Positions 27,266 through 40,816 of a stretch of DNA of 64,000 nt are shown piece after piece. The notes under the pieces were generated by a model. The model had not been told where the DNA came from and searched no databases. It saw only the letters and a list, made by a program, of their open reading frames with translations. Origin of the DNA: Mesorhizobium sp. WSM4313. Its GTDB lineage: Bacteria > Pseudomonadota > Alphaproteobacteria > Rhizobiales > Rhizobiaceae. Within the stretch, counting starts at the first letter, position 1; each line of letters opens with the position of its first letter. The position numbers and the translations under genes were made by a program. The DNA lies in the NCBI RefSeq assembly GCF_002294725.1, contig NZ_NSFT01000006.1, positions 124,001 to 188,000 on the forward strand. Direction: 5' to 3'.

Positions 27266-28503
27266 ACTTTCCTCGGCTCGGCCGCCGCTTCGATCTGCGG
27301 CGGCGCGCCGGCCTCGTCGGCGACAGGCGGAAGCTCGTCCATGATCTCGACCTCGCGCAGCCATTCGCGCCAGATGGCGACGAGCAGCGCCATCAACACC
27401 GGGCCGATGAACAAGCCGAGGAAACCCATCGTCTTGACGCCGCCGATCAAGCCGAAAAAGGTCGGCAGGAAGGGGAGCTTGATCGGGCCGCCGACCAGCT
27501 TGGGCCGCAGCGTCTTGTCGACGATGAAGAGCTCGACCGCGCCCCAGATGAACAGGGTCGCGCCGGCGAAAAGCTTGCCGCTGGCGGCGAGGTAGATCGA
27601 CACCAGGGTGAAGGAGAGCGGCGCGCCGCCCGGGATCAGCGCCATGATGCCGGTGAGCGCGCCGAGTGTCACCGGCGACGGCACGCCGGCCAGCCAATAG
27701 GCAATGCCGAGCACCAGGCCCTCGCCGATGGCGATGATGGTCATGCCCGTCACGGTCGAGGAGATGGTTGCCGGCACGACGCGCGAGATCCGCTCCCAAC
27801 GCGTCGGCAGGATGCGTTCGCCGAGGCGATCGACCTGGGCCGCGAAAGCCTCGCCGTCGCGATAGGCGAAGAACAGCGCGATCATCATGAACAGAAGCGT
27901 CAGAATCAGGCTGAAGGCGCTGCCACCGGCGGCCAAGGCGCCGCGATAGATGCTGCCGATATTGGAGCCGCTGATCAGCTGGATCAACTCGCCGATGCCG
28001 CCGGGATGGCCGAGATAGGCCGTCCACTGCTCGTTCAGCCACTGGCCGACGACCGGTATGGCGGCGATCCAACCCGGTGTCGCCGCGCCGTGGCGATTGG
28101 TCTCGATCGCCCAGGTGACCCACTCGCGCAGCTCGTTGATGGCATAGGTGCCGGCAAGCGCGATCGGCACCACCAGGAAGGTGAGGATGAAAAGGATCGC
28201 CAAGGTCGCGCCGACCGTGCGGTTGCCGCCGACACCAACGAGCAGCCGGCGGTACAGCGGCCAGCTGGCAAAGGCGATGACGAGCGCCGCCAGCACCGGG
28301 AACAGGAAGCCGTGGAAGAAATAGACGCCGGCAGCGACGATCAGCACCAGGAGCCAGCGCGCCGCCGACAGCGGTGGGATGACGGCCGCCCTCAGCGGCG
28401 TCGACAGGCCGAACAGGCGCTGCCCCGGCTTCTGGATCTCGGCGCGCTTCAACCCGGCGTTGCTCCCTGCCTGATGGTTCGATGGATGCTTATGCACCAT
28501 CAT
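27253..28503 (-). CDS. AI-2E family transporter (UPF0118)
   Basis: A 416-residue membrane protein. Features of the family: paired N-terminal helices (WLLVLIVAAGVYFFHGFLFPVLAALVIAFASWPLYRRL written in part), FMMIALFFAYRDGEAFA centrally, GIAYWLAGVPSPVTLGALTGIMALIPGGAPL, and the C-terminal LFIGPVLMALLVAIWREW. The family was named for TqsA, but many members are Na+/H+ or unknown transporters. A tandem ATG ATG is used as start. Upstream lies a long palindromic repeat and parC. Confidence 0.9.
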   Translation of the reverse strand: MMVHKHPSNHQAGSNAGLKRAEIQKPGQRLFGLSTPLRAAVIPPLSAARWLLVLIVAAGVYFFHGFLFPVLAALVIAFASWPLYRRLLVGVGGNRTVGATLAILFILTFLVVPIALAGTYAINELREWVTWAIETNRHGAATPGWIAAIPVVGQWLNEQWTAYLGHPGGIGELIQLISGSNIGSIYRGALAAGGSAFSLILTLLFMMIALFFAYRDGEAFAAQVDRLGERILPTRWERISRVVPATISSTVTGMTIIAIGEGLVLGIAYWLAGVPSPVTLGALTGIMALIPGGAPLSFTLVSIYLAASGKLFAGATLFIWGAVELFIVDKTLRPKLVGGPIKLPFLPTFFGLIGGVKTMGFLGLFIGPVLMALLVAIWREWLREVEIMDELPPVADEAGAPPQIEAAAEPRKVQVG

Positions 28504-28537
28504 AGTGCAGCAATCGTGACGATAGTCCAAATAGTGC

Positions 28538-28716
28538 CTTTCCTTCTCCCCTTGTAGGAGAAGGTGGATCGGCGCGCAGCGCCGAGACGGATGAGGGATG
28601 TTTCAGCGGGGTGAGGCGTTGGCGGCATCCAACGCAGCTCAAGTCCGTGTCAAGCTGGAACACCCCTCATCCGTCGCCTTCGGCGACACCTTCTCCCGCA
28701 AGGGGAGAAGGAAAGG
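28538..28716. repeat. long intergenic palindromic repeat, copy 2
   Basis: Begins TTTCCTTCTCCCCTTGTAGG with GAGAAGGTGG and the GGCGCGCAGCGCC hairpin, and closes with CACCCCTCATCC, CACCTTCTCCC and AAGGGGAGAAGGAAAG. Unlike copy 1, its centre holds an extra segment (GTGAGGCGTTGGCGGCATCC then GTCCGTGTCAAGCTGG), shared with copy 3. It ends eight bases before the parC stop. Confidence 0.8.
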
Positions 28717-28723
28717 CGCTGCT

Positions 28724-30979
28724 TCACCCAAATTTCCCCGTCCTGGGAAAACCCTTCGGCACCATGCGGCCGGCGGCGGCGCGGGCTCCGATCCATTCGG
28801 TCAGCTCCTCGCGCGACTTGGTGAAGGTGCGATCGGCCGAATCCTGCCAGGAGAGCCCCGTCGCCAGGGTGAAGGTCTTCAGGTCCAGCACGCCGCCGTC
28901 CTTGTATTTCTGCAGGCGCACACCCTTGCCGCGCGCCATTTCCGGAATTTCGGCCAGGGGGAAGACCAGCATCTTGCGGTTCTCGCCGACAATAGCGAGA
29001 TGGTCGCCCGAAACCGGGATGCAGCGCTTGGCCTCGTCCGGCGCCTTGACGTTCATCACCTGCTTGCCCTTGCGGGTGTTGGCAACGACCTCTTCCTCCG
29101 AAACGACGAAGCCATTGGCGTCGTATGAGACGAGCAGCAGCTTGCGCTTCGGATCATGGACGAAGGCAGTGACGATGTCCTGGTCGTTCTCCATGTCGAC
29201 GATGATGCGGATCGGCTCGCCATGGCCGCGCCCGCCCGGCAGCCGATCGGCGCCGATGGTGTAGAACTTGCCGCCGGTGGTGAAGACCAGGATCTTGTCC
29301 GTGGTCTGGGCATGGAAGGCGAGCTTCAGGCTGTCGCCTTCCTTGAAGGTGAGCTGCGAATGGTCGGTCAGGTGGCCCTTCATGGCGCGCAGCCAGCCCT
29401 TTTCCGACACAACGACGGTGACCGGCTCGCGCTCGATCATCGCATGCGCAATGTCGGTCAAGTCGTGCTCGGGCGCATCGGCAAACTGGGTGCGACGCTT
29501 GCCGAGTTCGGTCTGCGGACCGAACGTGTCGCGGACCTTGCTGACTTCCCACTTGATCGTCGACCATTGCTTGGCGTCGGAAGCCAGCAGGGCCTCGATC
29601 TGCTTCTTCTCGGTGGTGAGGCCGTCAAATTCCTTGCGGATCTCGATCTCTTCGAGCTTGCGCAAGGCGCGCAGGCGCATGTTGAGGATGGCTTCGGCCT
29701 GGTTGTCGGTGAGCGACCAGCGGGCCATCATCACCTGCTTGGGCTCATCCTCCTCGCGGATGATCCTGATGACCTCGTCGATGTTGAGATAGGCGATCAG
29801 ATAACCGGCGAGGATTTCCAGCCGCTTCTCGATCTCGCCGAGCCGGTATTTCGAACGACGGATCAAAACCTCGCGGCGGTGGTCGAGCCACTCCTTGAGC
29901 ACGCCCTTCAACGACAGGACGTTCGGCACCTTACCGCGCGACAGCACGTTCATGTTGAGCGGGAAGCGGCTTTCGAGCTCGGTAAGCTTGAACAGCGATT
30001 CCATCAGGATGCCGGGATCGACGGTGCGGCTCTTCGGCACCAGGACGATGCGGATGTCCTCCGCACTCTCGTCGCGGATGTCTTCGAGCAGCGGCAGCTT
30101 GCGTGCCATCAAAAGCTCGGCGATCTTCTCGATCAGCCTGGCCTTCTGCACGCCGTAGGGGATCTCGGTGACGACGATGCTCCAGGTGCCCCTGCCCTGG
30201 TCCTCCTGGCCCCATTTGGAGCGCACGCGGAAACCGCCGCGGCCCGTCTCATAGGCTTCGAGGATCGAGGCGCGGCTGTCGACGATGATGCCGCCCGTCG
30301 GGAAATCCGGCCCCTGGACGAAATCCATCAGCTTCGCCACCGGCGCTTCGGGATGCTCGATCAGATGGAGCGCTGCGTCGCAAAGCTCGGCGGCGTTGTG
30401 CGGCGGGATCGAGGTCGCCATGCCGACGGCAATGCCCGACGAGCCGTTGGCGAGCAGGTTCGGGAAAGCGCCCGGCAGGACGGACGGCTCCTCGTCCTCT
30501 TCATTGTAGGTCGGCCGAAAATCGACGGCGTCCTCGGTGATGCCGGCAAGCAGCTCGCTCGCCACTTCGGTCATGCGCGCTTCGGTGTAGCGCATCGCCG
30601 CGGCGTTATCGCCGTCGATGTTGCCGAAATTGCCCTGCCCGTCGACCAGCGGGTAGCGCATCGAGAAATCCTGCGCCAGCCGTACCAGCGCATCGTAGAT
30701 CGACTGGTCGCCATGCGGATGGAACTTGCCCATCACGTCGCCGACGATGCGGGCGCATTTGGCGAAACCCTGATCGGGGTTGAGCCTGAGCAGCCGCATG
30801 GCATGCATGATGCGGCGATGGACCGGCTTCAGTCCGTCGCGCACATCCGGCAGCGCCCGATGCATGATGGTCGACAGCGCGTAAGCGAGATAGCGCCGCT
30901 CGAGCGCTTCCTTCAGATCGACCGGTTCGATTTTATCGCCGCCGCCATTGTCATCAGGCGGCAAAAGCCTTTTTCCCAT
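28724..30979 (-). CDS. parC: DNA topoisomerase IV subunit A
   Basis: A 751-residue type II topoisomerase subunit that decatenates daughter chromosomes together with ParE. N-terminal [34 protein letters not shown] leads to the active-site region: [29 protein letters not shown], with the catalytic Tyr in MRYTEARM (about residue 132). C-terminal pinwheel repeats are degenerate ([36 protein letters not shown]). GyrA is excluded by the missing GyrA-box QRRGGKG. Monocistronic; parE is not nearby. Confidence 0.96.
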   Translation of the reverse strand: MGKRLLPPDDNGGGDKIEPVDLKEALERRYLAYALSTIMHRALPDVRDGLKPVHRRIMHAMRLLRLNPDQGFAKCARIVGDVMGKFHPHGDQSIYDALVRLAQDFSMRYPLVDGQGNFGNIDGDNAAAMRYTEARMTEVASELLAGITEDAVDFRPTYNEEDEEPSVLPGAFPNLLANGSSGIAVGMATSIPPHNAAELCDAALHLIEHPEAPVAKLMDFVQGPDFPTGGIIVDSRASILEAYETGRGGFRVRSKWGQEDQGRGTWSIVVTEIPYGVQKARLIEKIAELLMARKLPLLEDIRDESAEDIRIVLVPKSRTVDPGILMESLFKLTELESRFPLNMNVLSRGKVPNVLSLKGVLKEWLDHRREVLIRRSKYRLGEIEKRLEILAGYLIAYLNIDEVIRIIREEDEPKQVMMARWSLTDNQAEAILNMRLRALRKLEEIEIRKEFDGLTTEKKQIEALLASDAKQWSTIKWEVSKVRDTFGPQTELGKRRTQFADAPEHDLTDIAHAMIEREPVTVVVSEKGWLRAMKGHLTDHSQLTFKEGDSLKLAFHAQTTDKILVFTTGGKFYTIGADRLPGGRGHGEPIRIIVDMENDQDIVTAFVHDPKRKLLLVSYDANGFVVSEEEVVANTRKGKQVMNVKAPDEAKRCIPVSGDHLAIVGENRKMLVFPLAEIPEMARGKGVRLQKYKDGGVLDLKTFTLATGLSWQDSADRTFTKSREELTEWIGARAAAGRMVPKGFPRTGKFG

Positions 30980-31394
30980 GAATTTGGACTAGCTGAGCGG
31001 GTGATTCGCGGCAAGCGCCGCGTGAACGTCGGCGCATTCGCCGTGGCTACAGACACGCAGCCGGCGGTGTGAAGAATTTCACGGAAGCGGCCCCGCGGCG
31101 GCTGCAATTTGCCGCCGATCTGCAACAGGCTTAGTCGGCAACATGACGCCGACCAACATCAATCCGTTACATGCGGCCGCTATCTGGCAATGCAACGCGC
31201 TGGCGGAGGAAAGCCGCGGTTCATGACAAATTCACCGCATCGGGCAATAGCTGCCGACCGGCGTTTGCTTTTCATCGCCGTTTTCGACAAATGGGCCCGG
31301 AAATGCCTTTTTCCCGTCCCGTTCGTCACGGAATGGTGATGGAGCAGATGTCAAAAATAATTTCACAATAGCCAATCAGGACAGGGAATTCGCC
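30980..31394. other. parC to secreted-protein intergenic region
   Basis: A 415-base divergent promoter region. No convincing gene, RNA or repeat is visible. The last 60 bases before the downstream ATG are AT-rich (TCAAAAATAATTTCACAATA), as expected of a 5' leader, and a short GACAGGGAAT purine stretch precedes the start codon. Confidence 0.45.
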
Positions 31395-32585
31395 ATGACA
31401 ATCCAACGCTCAACACTCAAGAAACTGGCCTTTTCGACCTTTCTGCTGACGCTGCCGCTCAATTCGGCCTTCGCCGCCGATCCGGCGGTGGCCGAGCGCA
31501 TCAAGGCGGCCCTTGCCGCCCAGGGCGTCGAGATTTCCTGGACAGGCGTCTCCGGCGACGATTCGAACGCCGTCCTGCAAGGTGTTTCCATCAAGCCGGC
31601 GGCCGAGAAGGAAGCGCTGCCGATCGGCGACGTGAAGCTGGAGGGGGTCAGCGAGGCCAATGGCAGCTATGAGATCGCAACCCTCTCGACCTCGCCTTTC
31701 GAGCACAGCAAGGACGGCGTGACGCTCAATCTCAGCCCGGTGGTCGTCCACGACATGAAGGTCCCGGCCGAAGGCGGCACCGATCCGCTCGGCTCGCTGA
31801 TGATGTACAAGTCGGCGGAACTCTCCAACATGACAGTCAAGGTCGGCGACAAGACGGCTTTCGCGATGGACGGGCTTGCCGTCCAGATCACCCCGCCGGC
31901 CGACGGCAAGGCGATGGACTTTACCGCCAACACCGAAAAATTCACCGCCGACCTATCGCTGGTCGACGATCCGAAGTCCAAGGAAGCGATCGATGCGCTC
32001 GGCTACCAGAACATCTCGGGCAACATCGCGATGGCCGGCACCTGGCAGCCGAGCGACGGAAAGATGGAGCTGTCGAAATATGACATCTCGGTCGAGAATG
32101 CCGGCACGCTCGGCATGACCTTCAATCTCGGCGGCTACACGCTCGACTTCATCAAGTCGATGCAGGAGATGCAGAAGAAGCTCGCCGCCCAGCCGGAAGG
32201 CGCCGACAATTCCGCGCAAGGCATGGCCATGCTCGGCCTGATGCAGCAGCTTTCTTTCAACGGCGCATCGGTGCGCTTCGAGGACGATTCGCTCACCGGC
32301 AAGGTGCTCGACTATGTCGGCAAGCAACAGGGCATGTCGGCCAAGGACGTCGCCAACCAGGCCAAGGCGATCGTGCCGTTCGGCATGGCGCAGCTCAACA
32401 ATCCCGAGCTGACGGCGGAAGTCTCGGCGGCAGTCAATACCTTCCTCGACAATCCAAAGAGCCTGGAAATCTCGGCCGAGCCGCCGTCGTCGGTGCCGTT
32501 CGCGCTGATCATGGCCGGCGCCATGTCCAACCCGCTCGACCTGCCGAAGACGCTTGGCGTCAAGGTCAAGGCGAACCAAGACTGA
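31395..32585 (+). CDS. secreted protein of unknown function (396 aa)
   Basis: An exported protein with a clear signal peptide (LKKLAFSTFLLTLPLNSAFAAD). The mature part is rich in alternating beta strands (GVTLNLSPVVVHDMKV, AELSNMTVKVGDKTAFAMDGL, ISGNIAMAGTWQPSDGKMELSKYDISVENAGTLG in part), as in lipid-binding AsmA-like or DUF945-like outer-envelope proteins, but no family was recognised with confidence. It has no cysteines in the mature chain. It stands alone and ends in a strong terminator. Confidence 0.82.
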   Translation: MTIQRSTLKKLAFSTFLLTLPLNSAFAADPAVAERIKAALAAQGVEISWTGVSGDDSNAVLQGVSIKPAAEKEALPIGDVKLEGVSEANGSYEIATLSTSPFEHSKDGVTLNLSPVVVHDMKVPAEGGTDPLGSLMMYKSAELSNMTVKVGDKTAFAMDGLAVQITPPADGKAMDFTANTEKFTADLSLVDDPKSKEAIDALGYQNISGNIAMAGTWQPSDGKMELSKYDISVENAGTLGMTFNLGGYTLDFIKSMQEMQKKLAAQPEGADNSAQGMAMLGLMQQLSFNGASVRFEDDSLTGKVLDYVGKQQGMSAKDVANQAKAIVPFGMAQLNNPELTAEVSAAVNTFLDNPKSLEISAEPPSSVPFALIMAGAMSNPLDLPKTLGVKVKANQD

Positions 32586-32603
32586 TCGGACAGTCAGCTG
32601 CAA

Positions 32604-32636
32604 AGAAAAGCCCGGCAGCGATGCCGGGCTTTTCTT
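32604..32636. terminator. bidirectional Rho-independent terminator
   Basis: AAGAAAAGCCCGGCA and its exact complement TGCCGGGCTTTTCTT enclose a 3-base loop. It stops transcripts of the secreted protein gene (plus) and of aspS (minus), which converge here. Confidence 0.9.
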
Positions 32637-32682
32637 GTTGAAGGCGATTCTTGTAGGAAAAAGAAGATCCTGGCTACGGCTT

Positions 32683-34473
<1,791 letters not shown>

Positions 34474-34594
34474 AGTCATGGGGTAAAGTCCGGAAATTGC
34501 GGGCGTCGGCCCGGCTCGAAAATTGGCGCGAAAAGCGCATGAGAGGCCGGCTTTGTCAAGGCAAGCGGTCACACAGGCGCGCCGCTGCGACTGT

Positions 34595-35353
34595 TCAGGC
34601 AAAGTGGACTTGCACACCCCGGCTTTGGAAATCGGCGAGCGTGGCAGCAGGCGCGGTCCTTTCCACCACGAGATGGCGGATCGCATCCGCCCCTGCCACG
34701 CGATAGGGCGCGGCGGTGGCGAGCTTGTCGTTGGTGACGGCAATGACGATGCCGGCGCTGTTTTTCGCCATGGCGCGTTTCACCTCGGCTTCGGCCGAAT
34801 CGAAAGCGGTGACGCCGCGCGTGATATCCAGCCCGCAGGAGCCCAGAAAGAACAGATCGGCGCCGAGCTGCGCCACAGCGGCGAGCGTATCGGTCCCGAC
34901 GCAGGTTCCGAGATCGGGCACATAGCGGCCGCCGAGCACGATCAGCTCGACCAGGGGAAGGTCCGTCAGAGCCGAGGCGACGCCCAGCGAATTGGTGGCG
35001 ACGGTCAGCTCCATATCGCGCGGGATCGCCCGGGCGATCGCCTCGTTGGTCGTGCCGCCGTCGATGAACAGCGACTGCCCCGTGCCGAGCAGCGCAACAG
35101 CCGCCCTGGCGAGCCGAGTTTTTTCCTCGACCGCATGACGGCTGCGCTGGCTGAGCGGCGCGGCTGCAAAGGGCCCCGATGGGACAGCGCCGCCATAAAC
35201 GCGACGCAGCTGCCCGGCCTTCGCCAGTTCCCTCAGGTCGCGGCGCACAGTGTCCTCCGACACGCCGAAACGGCTGGCAAGCTCGCCGGCCAGCACCTTT
35301 CCGTCGGCCGCAAGCCGGTCGCGAATGAGTTGGTGGCGTTCTTCGGTGAGCAT
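34595..35353 (-). CDS. DeoR-family transcriptional regulator
   Basis: A 252-residue regulator: N-terminal HTH ([39 protein letters not shown], residues 6-44) followed by the DeoR sensor domain with [17 protein letters not shown] (phosphosugar-binding GGTT), [19 protein letters not shown] and [13 protein letters not shown]. It would respond to a sugar phosphate. It is divergent from an MFS gene across a 106-base gap that contains an inverted repeat (35382-35406), the likely operator. Confidence 0.93.
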   Translation of the reverse strand: MLTEERHQLIRDRLAADGKVLAGELASRFGVSEDTVRRDLRELAKAGQLRRVYGGAVPSGPFAAAPLSQRSRHAVEEKTRLARAAVALLGTGQSLFIDGGTTNEAIARAIPRDMELTVATNSLGVASALTDLPLVELIVLGGRYVPDLGTCVGTDTLAAVAQLGADLFFLGSCGLDITRGVTAFDSAEAEVKRAMAKNSAGIVIAVTNDKLATAAPYRVAGADAIRHLVVERTAPAATLADFQSRGVQVHFA

Positions 35354-35381
35354 GCGCGATCCTATTTATTTGTACACGTTG

Positions 35382-35406
35382 TTGCATGTTTTGCCCGTTC
35401 ATGCAA
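35382..35406. promoter_or_regulatory. inverted repeat, probable DeoR operator
   Basis: TTGCATG and CATGCAA, separated by 11 bases, lie between the divergent DeoR and MFS genes. A TTGTACA-like word (35370-35376) is adjacent. The position in a shared promoter region supports an operator, but the repeat is short. Confidence 0.5.
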
Positions 35407-35459
35407 GAAACAGAGTCGCCGGCAGCCTGAGAGCCGCCGCCCCTTATCGGATTTGCCTG

Positions 35460-36668
35460 ATGACCCTTGGCCTGAAATTCGCCCCCCAGCACCGCCTCTA
35501 TGCCGGCTTCGCGATCTATTCCTTTGCCATGGGCAATATCTTTCCGCGGCTGCCCGACATCAAGCGGGCCATGCAGATCGAGGACGGCACGCTCGGTCTC
35601 GCCCTGATCGGGACGCCCATCGGCACTCTGATCGCGCTGACGCTGGCGACGCCGATCCTGGAGCGCGTCGGGTTTCGCCGCGCGCTGCTGTGGCTGGTGC
35701 CGCTGCTTGGCTTCGCCTATGCCGTCGCGGTGCATGCGTCAGGCCCCGCGGCCCTGTTCCTGATGCTGCTCCCGGTCGGATTGATGATCGGCAGCATCGA
35801 GATCATCTTGAATGTCGAGGCGGACAGGACCGAGTTCCTGCTCAAGCGCCGCATCATGAACCGGGCGCATTCGTTCTGGAGCATCGGCTTCTTCGGCGCA
35901 GGCCTGTTCGGCGGCGCGCTGGCGCATCTCGGCCTGTCGCCGCAACTGCATCTGGCGCTGGTGGTGCCGACGGTGGCGGTTGCGATGGCGCTGTTCCTGG
36001 GCGGCTTCGAACCCGCGCCTGCCCGTTTCGCCGCGACCGGCGACAAGCCGCCGATATTCGCCCGTCCGACGCTGCCGATCCTGATCCTCGTCGCGGTGAC
36101 ACTGTCGGCAATGCTGATGGAAGGCGCCAGCATGGACTGGTCGGCGATTTATATGCGCACCGTGTTCGACTCAGGGCCGTTCGTCGCCGGGATCACGGTC
36201 GCACTGTTCGCCTTCTCGCAGGCGATGACACGCTTCTTCGCCGACAGCTTCGTCGACCGCCATTCGCCGAGCGGCGTGGCGCGCGTGCTGTTGGCGACGA
36301 TGATGGCCGGCGTCTTCATCGTCTTCTTCTCGCCCCTACCCTTCATCTCGATGCTGGGCTTTGCGCTTCTAGGCATCGGCAGCAGCGCCATCTTTCCGCT
36401 GGCGATCTCGGCTGCGGCGCAGCGTACCGACCGTCCGGCGGCGATCAATGTCGCGGCCCTGTCGCAGATCTCCTTCGTCGCCTTTCTGCTTGGCCCGCCG
36501 CTGCTCGGCTTCGTGTCGGACCACTGGGGCATCCGCTCGGCCTATGGCATCGGTATCCCCTTCATCCTGCTCAGCCTGGCCACAGCCGGCGTGCTTGGCC
36601 GACGGCCATCGGCCGAAGCCGCGGATACCGCAAGGCAAAGCGTGGAGGCGCAGGCCGGCGAGGCCTGA
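35460..36668 (+). CDS. MFS transporter
   Basis: A 402-residue permease with about 12 helices (GFAIYSFAMGNIFPRLPDIKRAMQI at the first loop; IMNRAHSFWSIGFFGAGLFGGAL in helix 5; SAMLMEGASMDWSAIYM before helix 8). The S-x-x-M-E-G-A-x-x-D-W motif is shared with YbjJ/fucose-permease-like MFS members. Together with the divergent DeoR gene it suggests sugar or related export/uptake, by context only. Start set at the ATG after the operator. Confidence 0.88.
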   Translation: MTLGLKFAPQHRLYAGFAIYSFAMGNIFPRLPDIKRAMQIEDGTLGLALIGTPIGTLIALTLATPILERVGFRRALLWLVPLLGFAYAVAVHASGPAALFLMLLPVGLMIGSIEIILNVEADRTEFLLKRRIMNRAHSFWSIGFFGAGLFGGALAHLGLSPQLHLALVVPTVAVAMALFLGGFEPAPARFAATGDKPPIFARPTLPILILVAVTLSAMLMEGASMDWSAIYMRTVFDSGPFVAGITVALFAFSQAMTRFFADSFVDRHSPSGVARVLLATMMAGVFIVFFSPLPFISMLGFALLGIGSSAIFPLAISAAAQRTDRPAAINVAALSQISFVAFLLGPPLLGFVSDHWGIRSAYGIGIPFILLSLATAGVLGRRPSAEAADTARQSVEAQAGEA

Positions 36669-36797
36669 ACCGCCCCGCCGGGCCAGCGCATATCGCCATC
36701 GCGCGAAACTAGCGGTGCGTGACGACGTCGCGGCGCTTGACGAATGCCCGCGCGGCTGAAATTGAAAGAGGCCTAATATTGTGCCAAAAGCGATTTG

Positions 36798-37949
36798 ATG
36801 CAGGTCATCACCACACAAGAAGAACTCGAGAGCGTTGTCGCGGCGTTCGAAAAGTCGGAATTCGTTACCGTCGATACCGAATTCATTCGCGAGACGACCT
36901 TCTGGCCGATCCTTTGCCTGATCCAGATGGCCGCGCCTGGGATTGAGGCGCTTATCGATCCGTTATCGCCCGGCATCGACCTGAAACCGTTTTTCCGGCT
37001 CATGGCCAACGAAGCGGTGCTGAAGGTTTTTCACGCGGCGCGCCAGGACATCGAAATCATCGTCCATCTCGGCGATCTGGTGCCGCATCCGGTGTTCGAC
37101 ACCCAGGTGGCGGCGATGGTCTGCGGCTTCGGCGACAGCGTTTCCTACGACCAGCTCGTGCAGAAGGTCACCGGAGCCCGGCTGGACAAGTCCTCGCGCT
37201 TCACCGACTGGCGGCACCGGCCGCTCTCCGACAAGCAGCTCGAATACGCGCTTGCCGACGTCACCCACCTGATCGAGGTCTACCAGCATCTCAGCGCCGA
37301 GCTGAAGCGCGAGAATCGCGGCCACTGGCTGAACGAGGAGATGGATGTCCTCACCTCGCGCGAGACCTACGATCCGCATCCCGAAGATGCCTGGAAAAGG
37401 CTGAAGATGCGGCTGCGCAAACCGCAGGAGCTGGCGATCGTGCAGGCGGTGGCGGCCTGGCGCGAGCGCGAGGCGCGTGAGCGCGACGTGCCGCGCGGCC
37501 GCGTGCTCAAGGACGACGCGATCTACGAGATCGCCCAGCAGGCGCCGCGCGATGCGGCCGCGCTCGGCAAGCTGCGCACCACGCCGAAAGGCTGGGAACG
37601 CTCCGCCACGGCAACCGCGCTGCTCGGCGCGGTCAACGCGGCGCTGGCGCTGCCCAAGGACGCGATGCCGAAACTGCCGAAAAGCGTGCAGCCGCCGGAG
37701 GGGTCGAGTGCGGCGGCGGAACTGCTCAAGGTGCTGCTCAGGATCGTCGCAGAGAAGGAAGGCGTGGCCACCAAGGTGCTTGCCTCCAGCGACGATATCG
37801 ACCGCATCGCCGCCGAGGGCGACGAAGCCGACGTGGCGGCATTGCAGGGCTGGCGGCGCGCCGTTTTCGGCGAGCAGGCGCTGAGGCTGGTACGCGGCGA
37901 GATCGGCATCAAATTCGACAAGCGCCGGATCGCGTTGTTCGAGCTGTAG
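36798..37949 (+). CDS. rnd: ribonuclease D
   Basis: A 383-residue 3'-5' exoribonuclease for tRNA and small RNA trimming. The DEDDy active site is complete: Asp26 and Glu28 (TVDTEF), Asp84 (HAARQDIE), Tyr150 and Asp154 (EYALADV). An HRDC domain lies at about 210-290 (LAIVQAVAAWREREARERDVPRGRVLKDDAI). Length is normal. A TTG codon just before the ATG is not needed as start. It stands alone, followed three bases later by a long palindromic repeat. Confidence 0.95.
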   Translation: MQVITTQEELESVVAAFEKSEFVTVDTEFIRETTFWPILCLIQMAAPGIEALIDPLSPGIDLKPFFRLMANEAVLKVFHAARQDIEIIVHLGDLVPHPVFDTQVAAMVCGFGDSVSYDQLVQKVTGARLDKSSRFTDWRHRPLSDKQLEYALADVTHLIEVYQHLSAELKRENRGHWLNEEMDVLTSRETYDPHPEDAWKRLKMRLRKPQELAIVQAVAAWREREARERDVPRGRVLKDDAIYEIAQQAPRDAAALGKLRTTPKGWERSATATALLGAVNAALALPKDAMPKLPKSVQPPEGSSAAAELLKVLLRIVAEKEGVATKVLASSDDIDRIAAEGDEADVAALQGWRRAVFGEQALRLVRGEIGIKFDKRRIALFEL

Positions 37950-37952
37950 CGC

Positions 37953-38153
37953 CTTTCCCTTCTCCCCTTGTTGCGGGAGAAGGTGGATCGGCGTGCAGCG
38001 CCGGGACGGATGAAGGGTGTTCCAGCGAAGTGAAACGCTGGCGATCTCCTATCGCGGCATCCAACGCTGGCTTAAGTCCGTGTCAAGCTGGAACACCCTT
38101 CATCCGGCCGCTGCGCGGCCACCTTCTCCCACAACAAGGGGAGAAGGGAAAGG
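37953..38153. repeat. long intergenic palindromic repeat, copy 3
   Basis: Begins TTTCCCTTCTCCCCTTGTTG with GGAGAAGGTGG and the GGCGTGCAGCGCC hairpin; ends with CACCCTTCATCC, the GGCCGCTGCGCGGCC hairpin, CACCTTCTCCC and AAGGGGAGAAGG. The inner segment (GTGAAACGCTGGCGATC, GGCATCCAACGC, GTCCGTGTCAAGCTGG) is shared with copy 2. It fills the gap between convergent rnd and the MAPEG gene. Confidence 0.8.
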
Positions 38154-38159
38154 CGAGCC

Positions 38160-38579
38160 TCACACCACCTCGAGCAGGTGGAGCGCGAACCAGATCCAGG
38201 CGATGAGAAGTATGCCGGCGCCAAGGAAGAAGGCGCGGCTGCGGTGCAGCACATGGTTTCTGTCGAGATGCACCCAGGCGTGGACATAGCGCGTGACTAT
38301 GAACAGCCACATCAACGCCAGCGTCAGATAGTTCACGCCGTTGGTGACGAACAGCGCCAGGCACAGCACGTGAAAGAGAACCGGCAGCTCGAACTGGTTG
38401 ATCAGGTTGTTCGCGACGGTGACGCTCGAGGCCGGCTCGGTTGAGCGGACCTTGTACTGGCCGATCCTGGCTTCGCCGGACTTAACAGCGAGATAGCGCC
38501 GCTTGAACATCACCAGATAGACGACATAGACCAGAAGCACATGCGCCAGCATCGGCCAGAAGATGGCTGTCTGGCGCAT
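38160..38579 (-). CDS. MAPEG-family membrane protein
   Basis: A 139-residue four-helix protein. The helices are about 8-26, 65-85, 88-105 and 118-137, with NQFELPVLFHVLCLAL (E-x-P-x-x-F/Y-x-x-L, characteristic of MAPEG) and YVHAWVHLDRNHVLHRSRAFFLG (the R-x-x-H signature). Eukaryotic relatives are glutathione transferases/leukotriene synthases; bacterial roles are mostly unknown. It starts ten bases after the stop of another membrane protein gene on the same strand, likely one transcript. Confidence 0.88.
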   Translation of the reverse strand: MRQTAIFWPMLAHVLLVYVVYLVMFKRRYLAVKSGEARIGQYKVRSTEPASSVTVANNLINQFELPVLFHVLCLALFVTNGVNYLTLALMWLFIVTRYVHAWVHLDRNHVLHRSRAFFLGAGILLIAWIWFALHLLEVV

Positions 38580-39181
38580 CTGCTTGTCCTCAGCGTCGCC
38601 GCCCGGCCAGCGCGAAGACCGCGATGACGAAGACCGGGATCGCCAGCAGCGCGAATTTGCTGACGGTCAGCAAAGAGGCGAAGGCCAGCGAATCGGGATT
38701 GGCCAGCTGGAAATCGGAGAGCAGCCGCGCCATGGCAAAATTCTGGGTGTAGTCGGCGACCGCATAGGGAGCCACCAGCACCAGCGAGAACAAGGCCTGC
38801 AGCTGCGTCGGCAAGGCGCGGAAGGTGCTGAGTCGCCGCCCGAAGGCGAGGATAAGGCTCACCAGCGTCAGCGACAGCAGCGCCGGGAACAAAAGGTCGA
38901 AGGTCAGATAGTGCCAGACGATGATGATCTCGCCGCCGCGCCGGCCGAGCGCGGTGAGCCACGCCATGCCTTCGTCGGGCGTGAAGCCGGCGACGCGCAT
39001 GTCGAGTGAGGCCAGGCCGCCGCTCAAGCGCTGGAAATAGAGAAACTCCAGCGCCGTCATGACCAGGAACAGCGCAATCGAGGCGATGGAGAGCGCTGCC
39101 GCGTGACGCGACAGCCGAAGCACCGCCACGCTCAAGTCACGCCACAGTCCCCGCCGGCGGTCAGGCCGATCGGTCTGCCGA

Positions 39182-40684
<1,503 letters not shown>

Positions 40685-40816
40685 GGCCAGTCCTTTTGAA
40701 TGCGGAAAAGGCGCCAGGCCGATTGGCCAGCGCCGACTCTCTTCTTCCCTTTCAGGATTGGCGCTGGCTGGTAACACGTCCTGTCGCGGTTGAAAAGCCG
40801 ATCGTTGCGAGACGGC

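Noticed and set aside
29156..31072. 638-codon open frame on the plus strand
   Set aside because: Exactly antisense to parC; arises from high GC3 codon usage. No family features.
34523..36712. 729-codon plus-strand frame
   Set aside because: Runs antisense to the DeoR gene and out of frame through the MFS gene; composition is Arg/Ala-rich shadow sequence.
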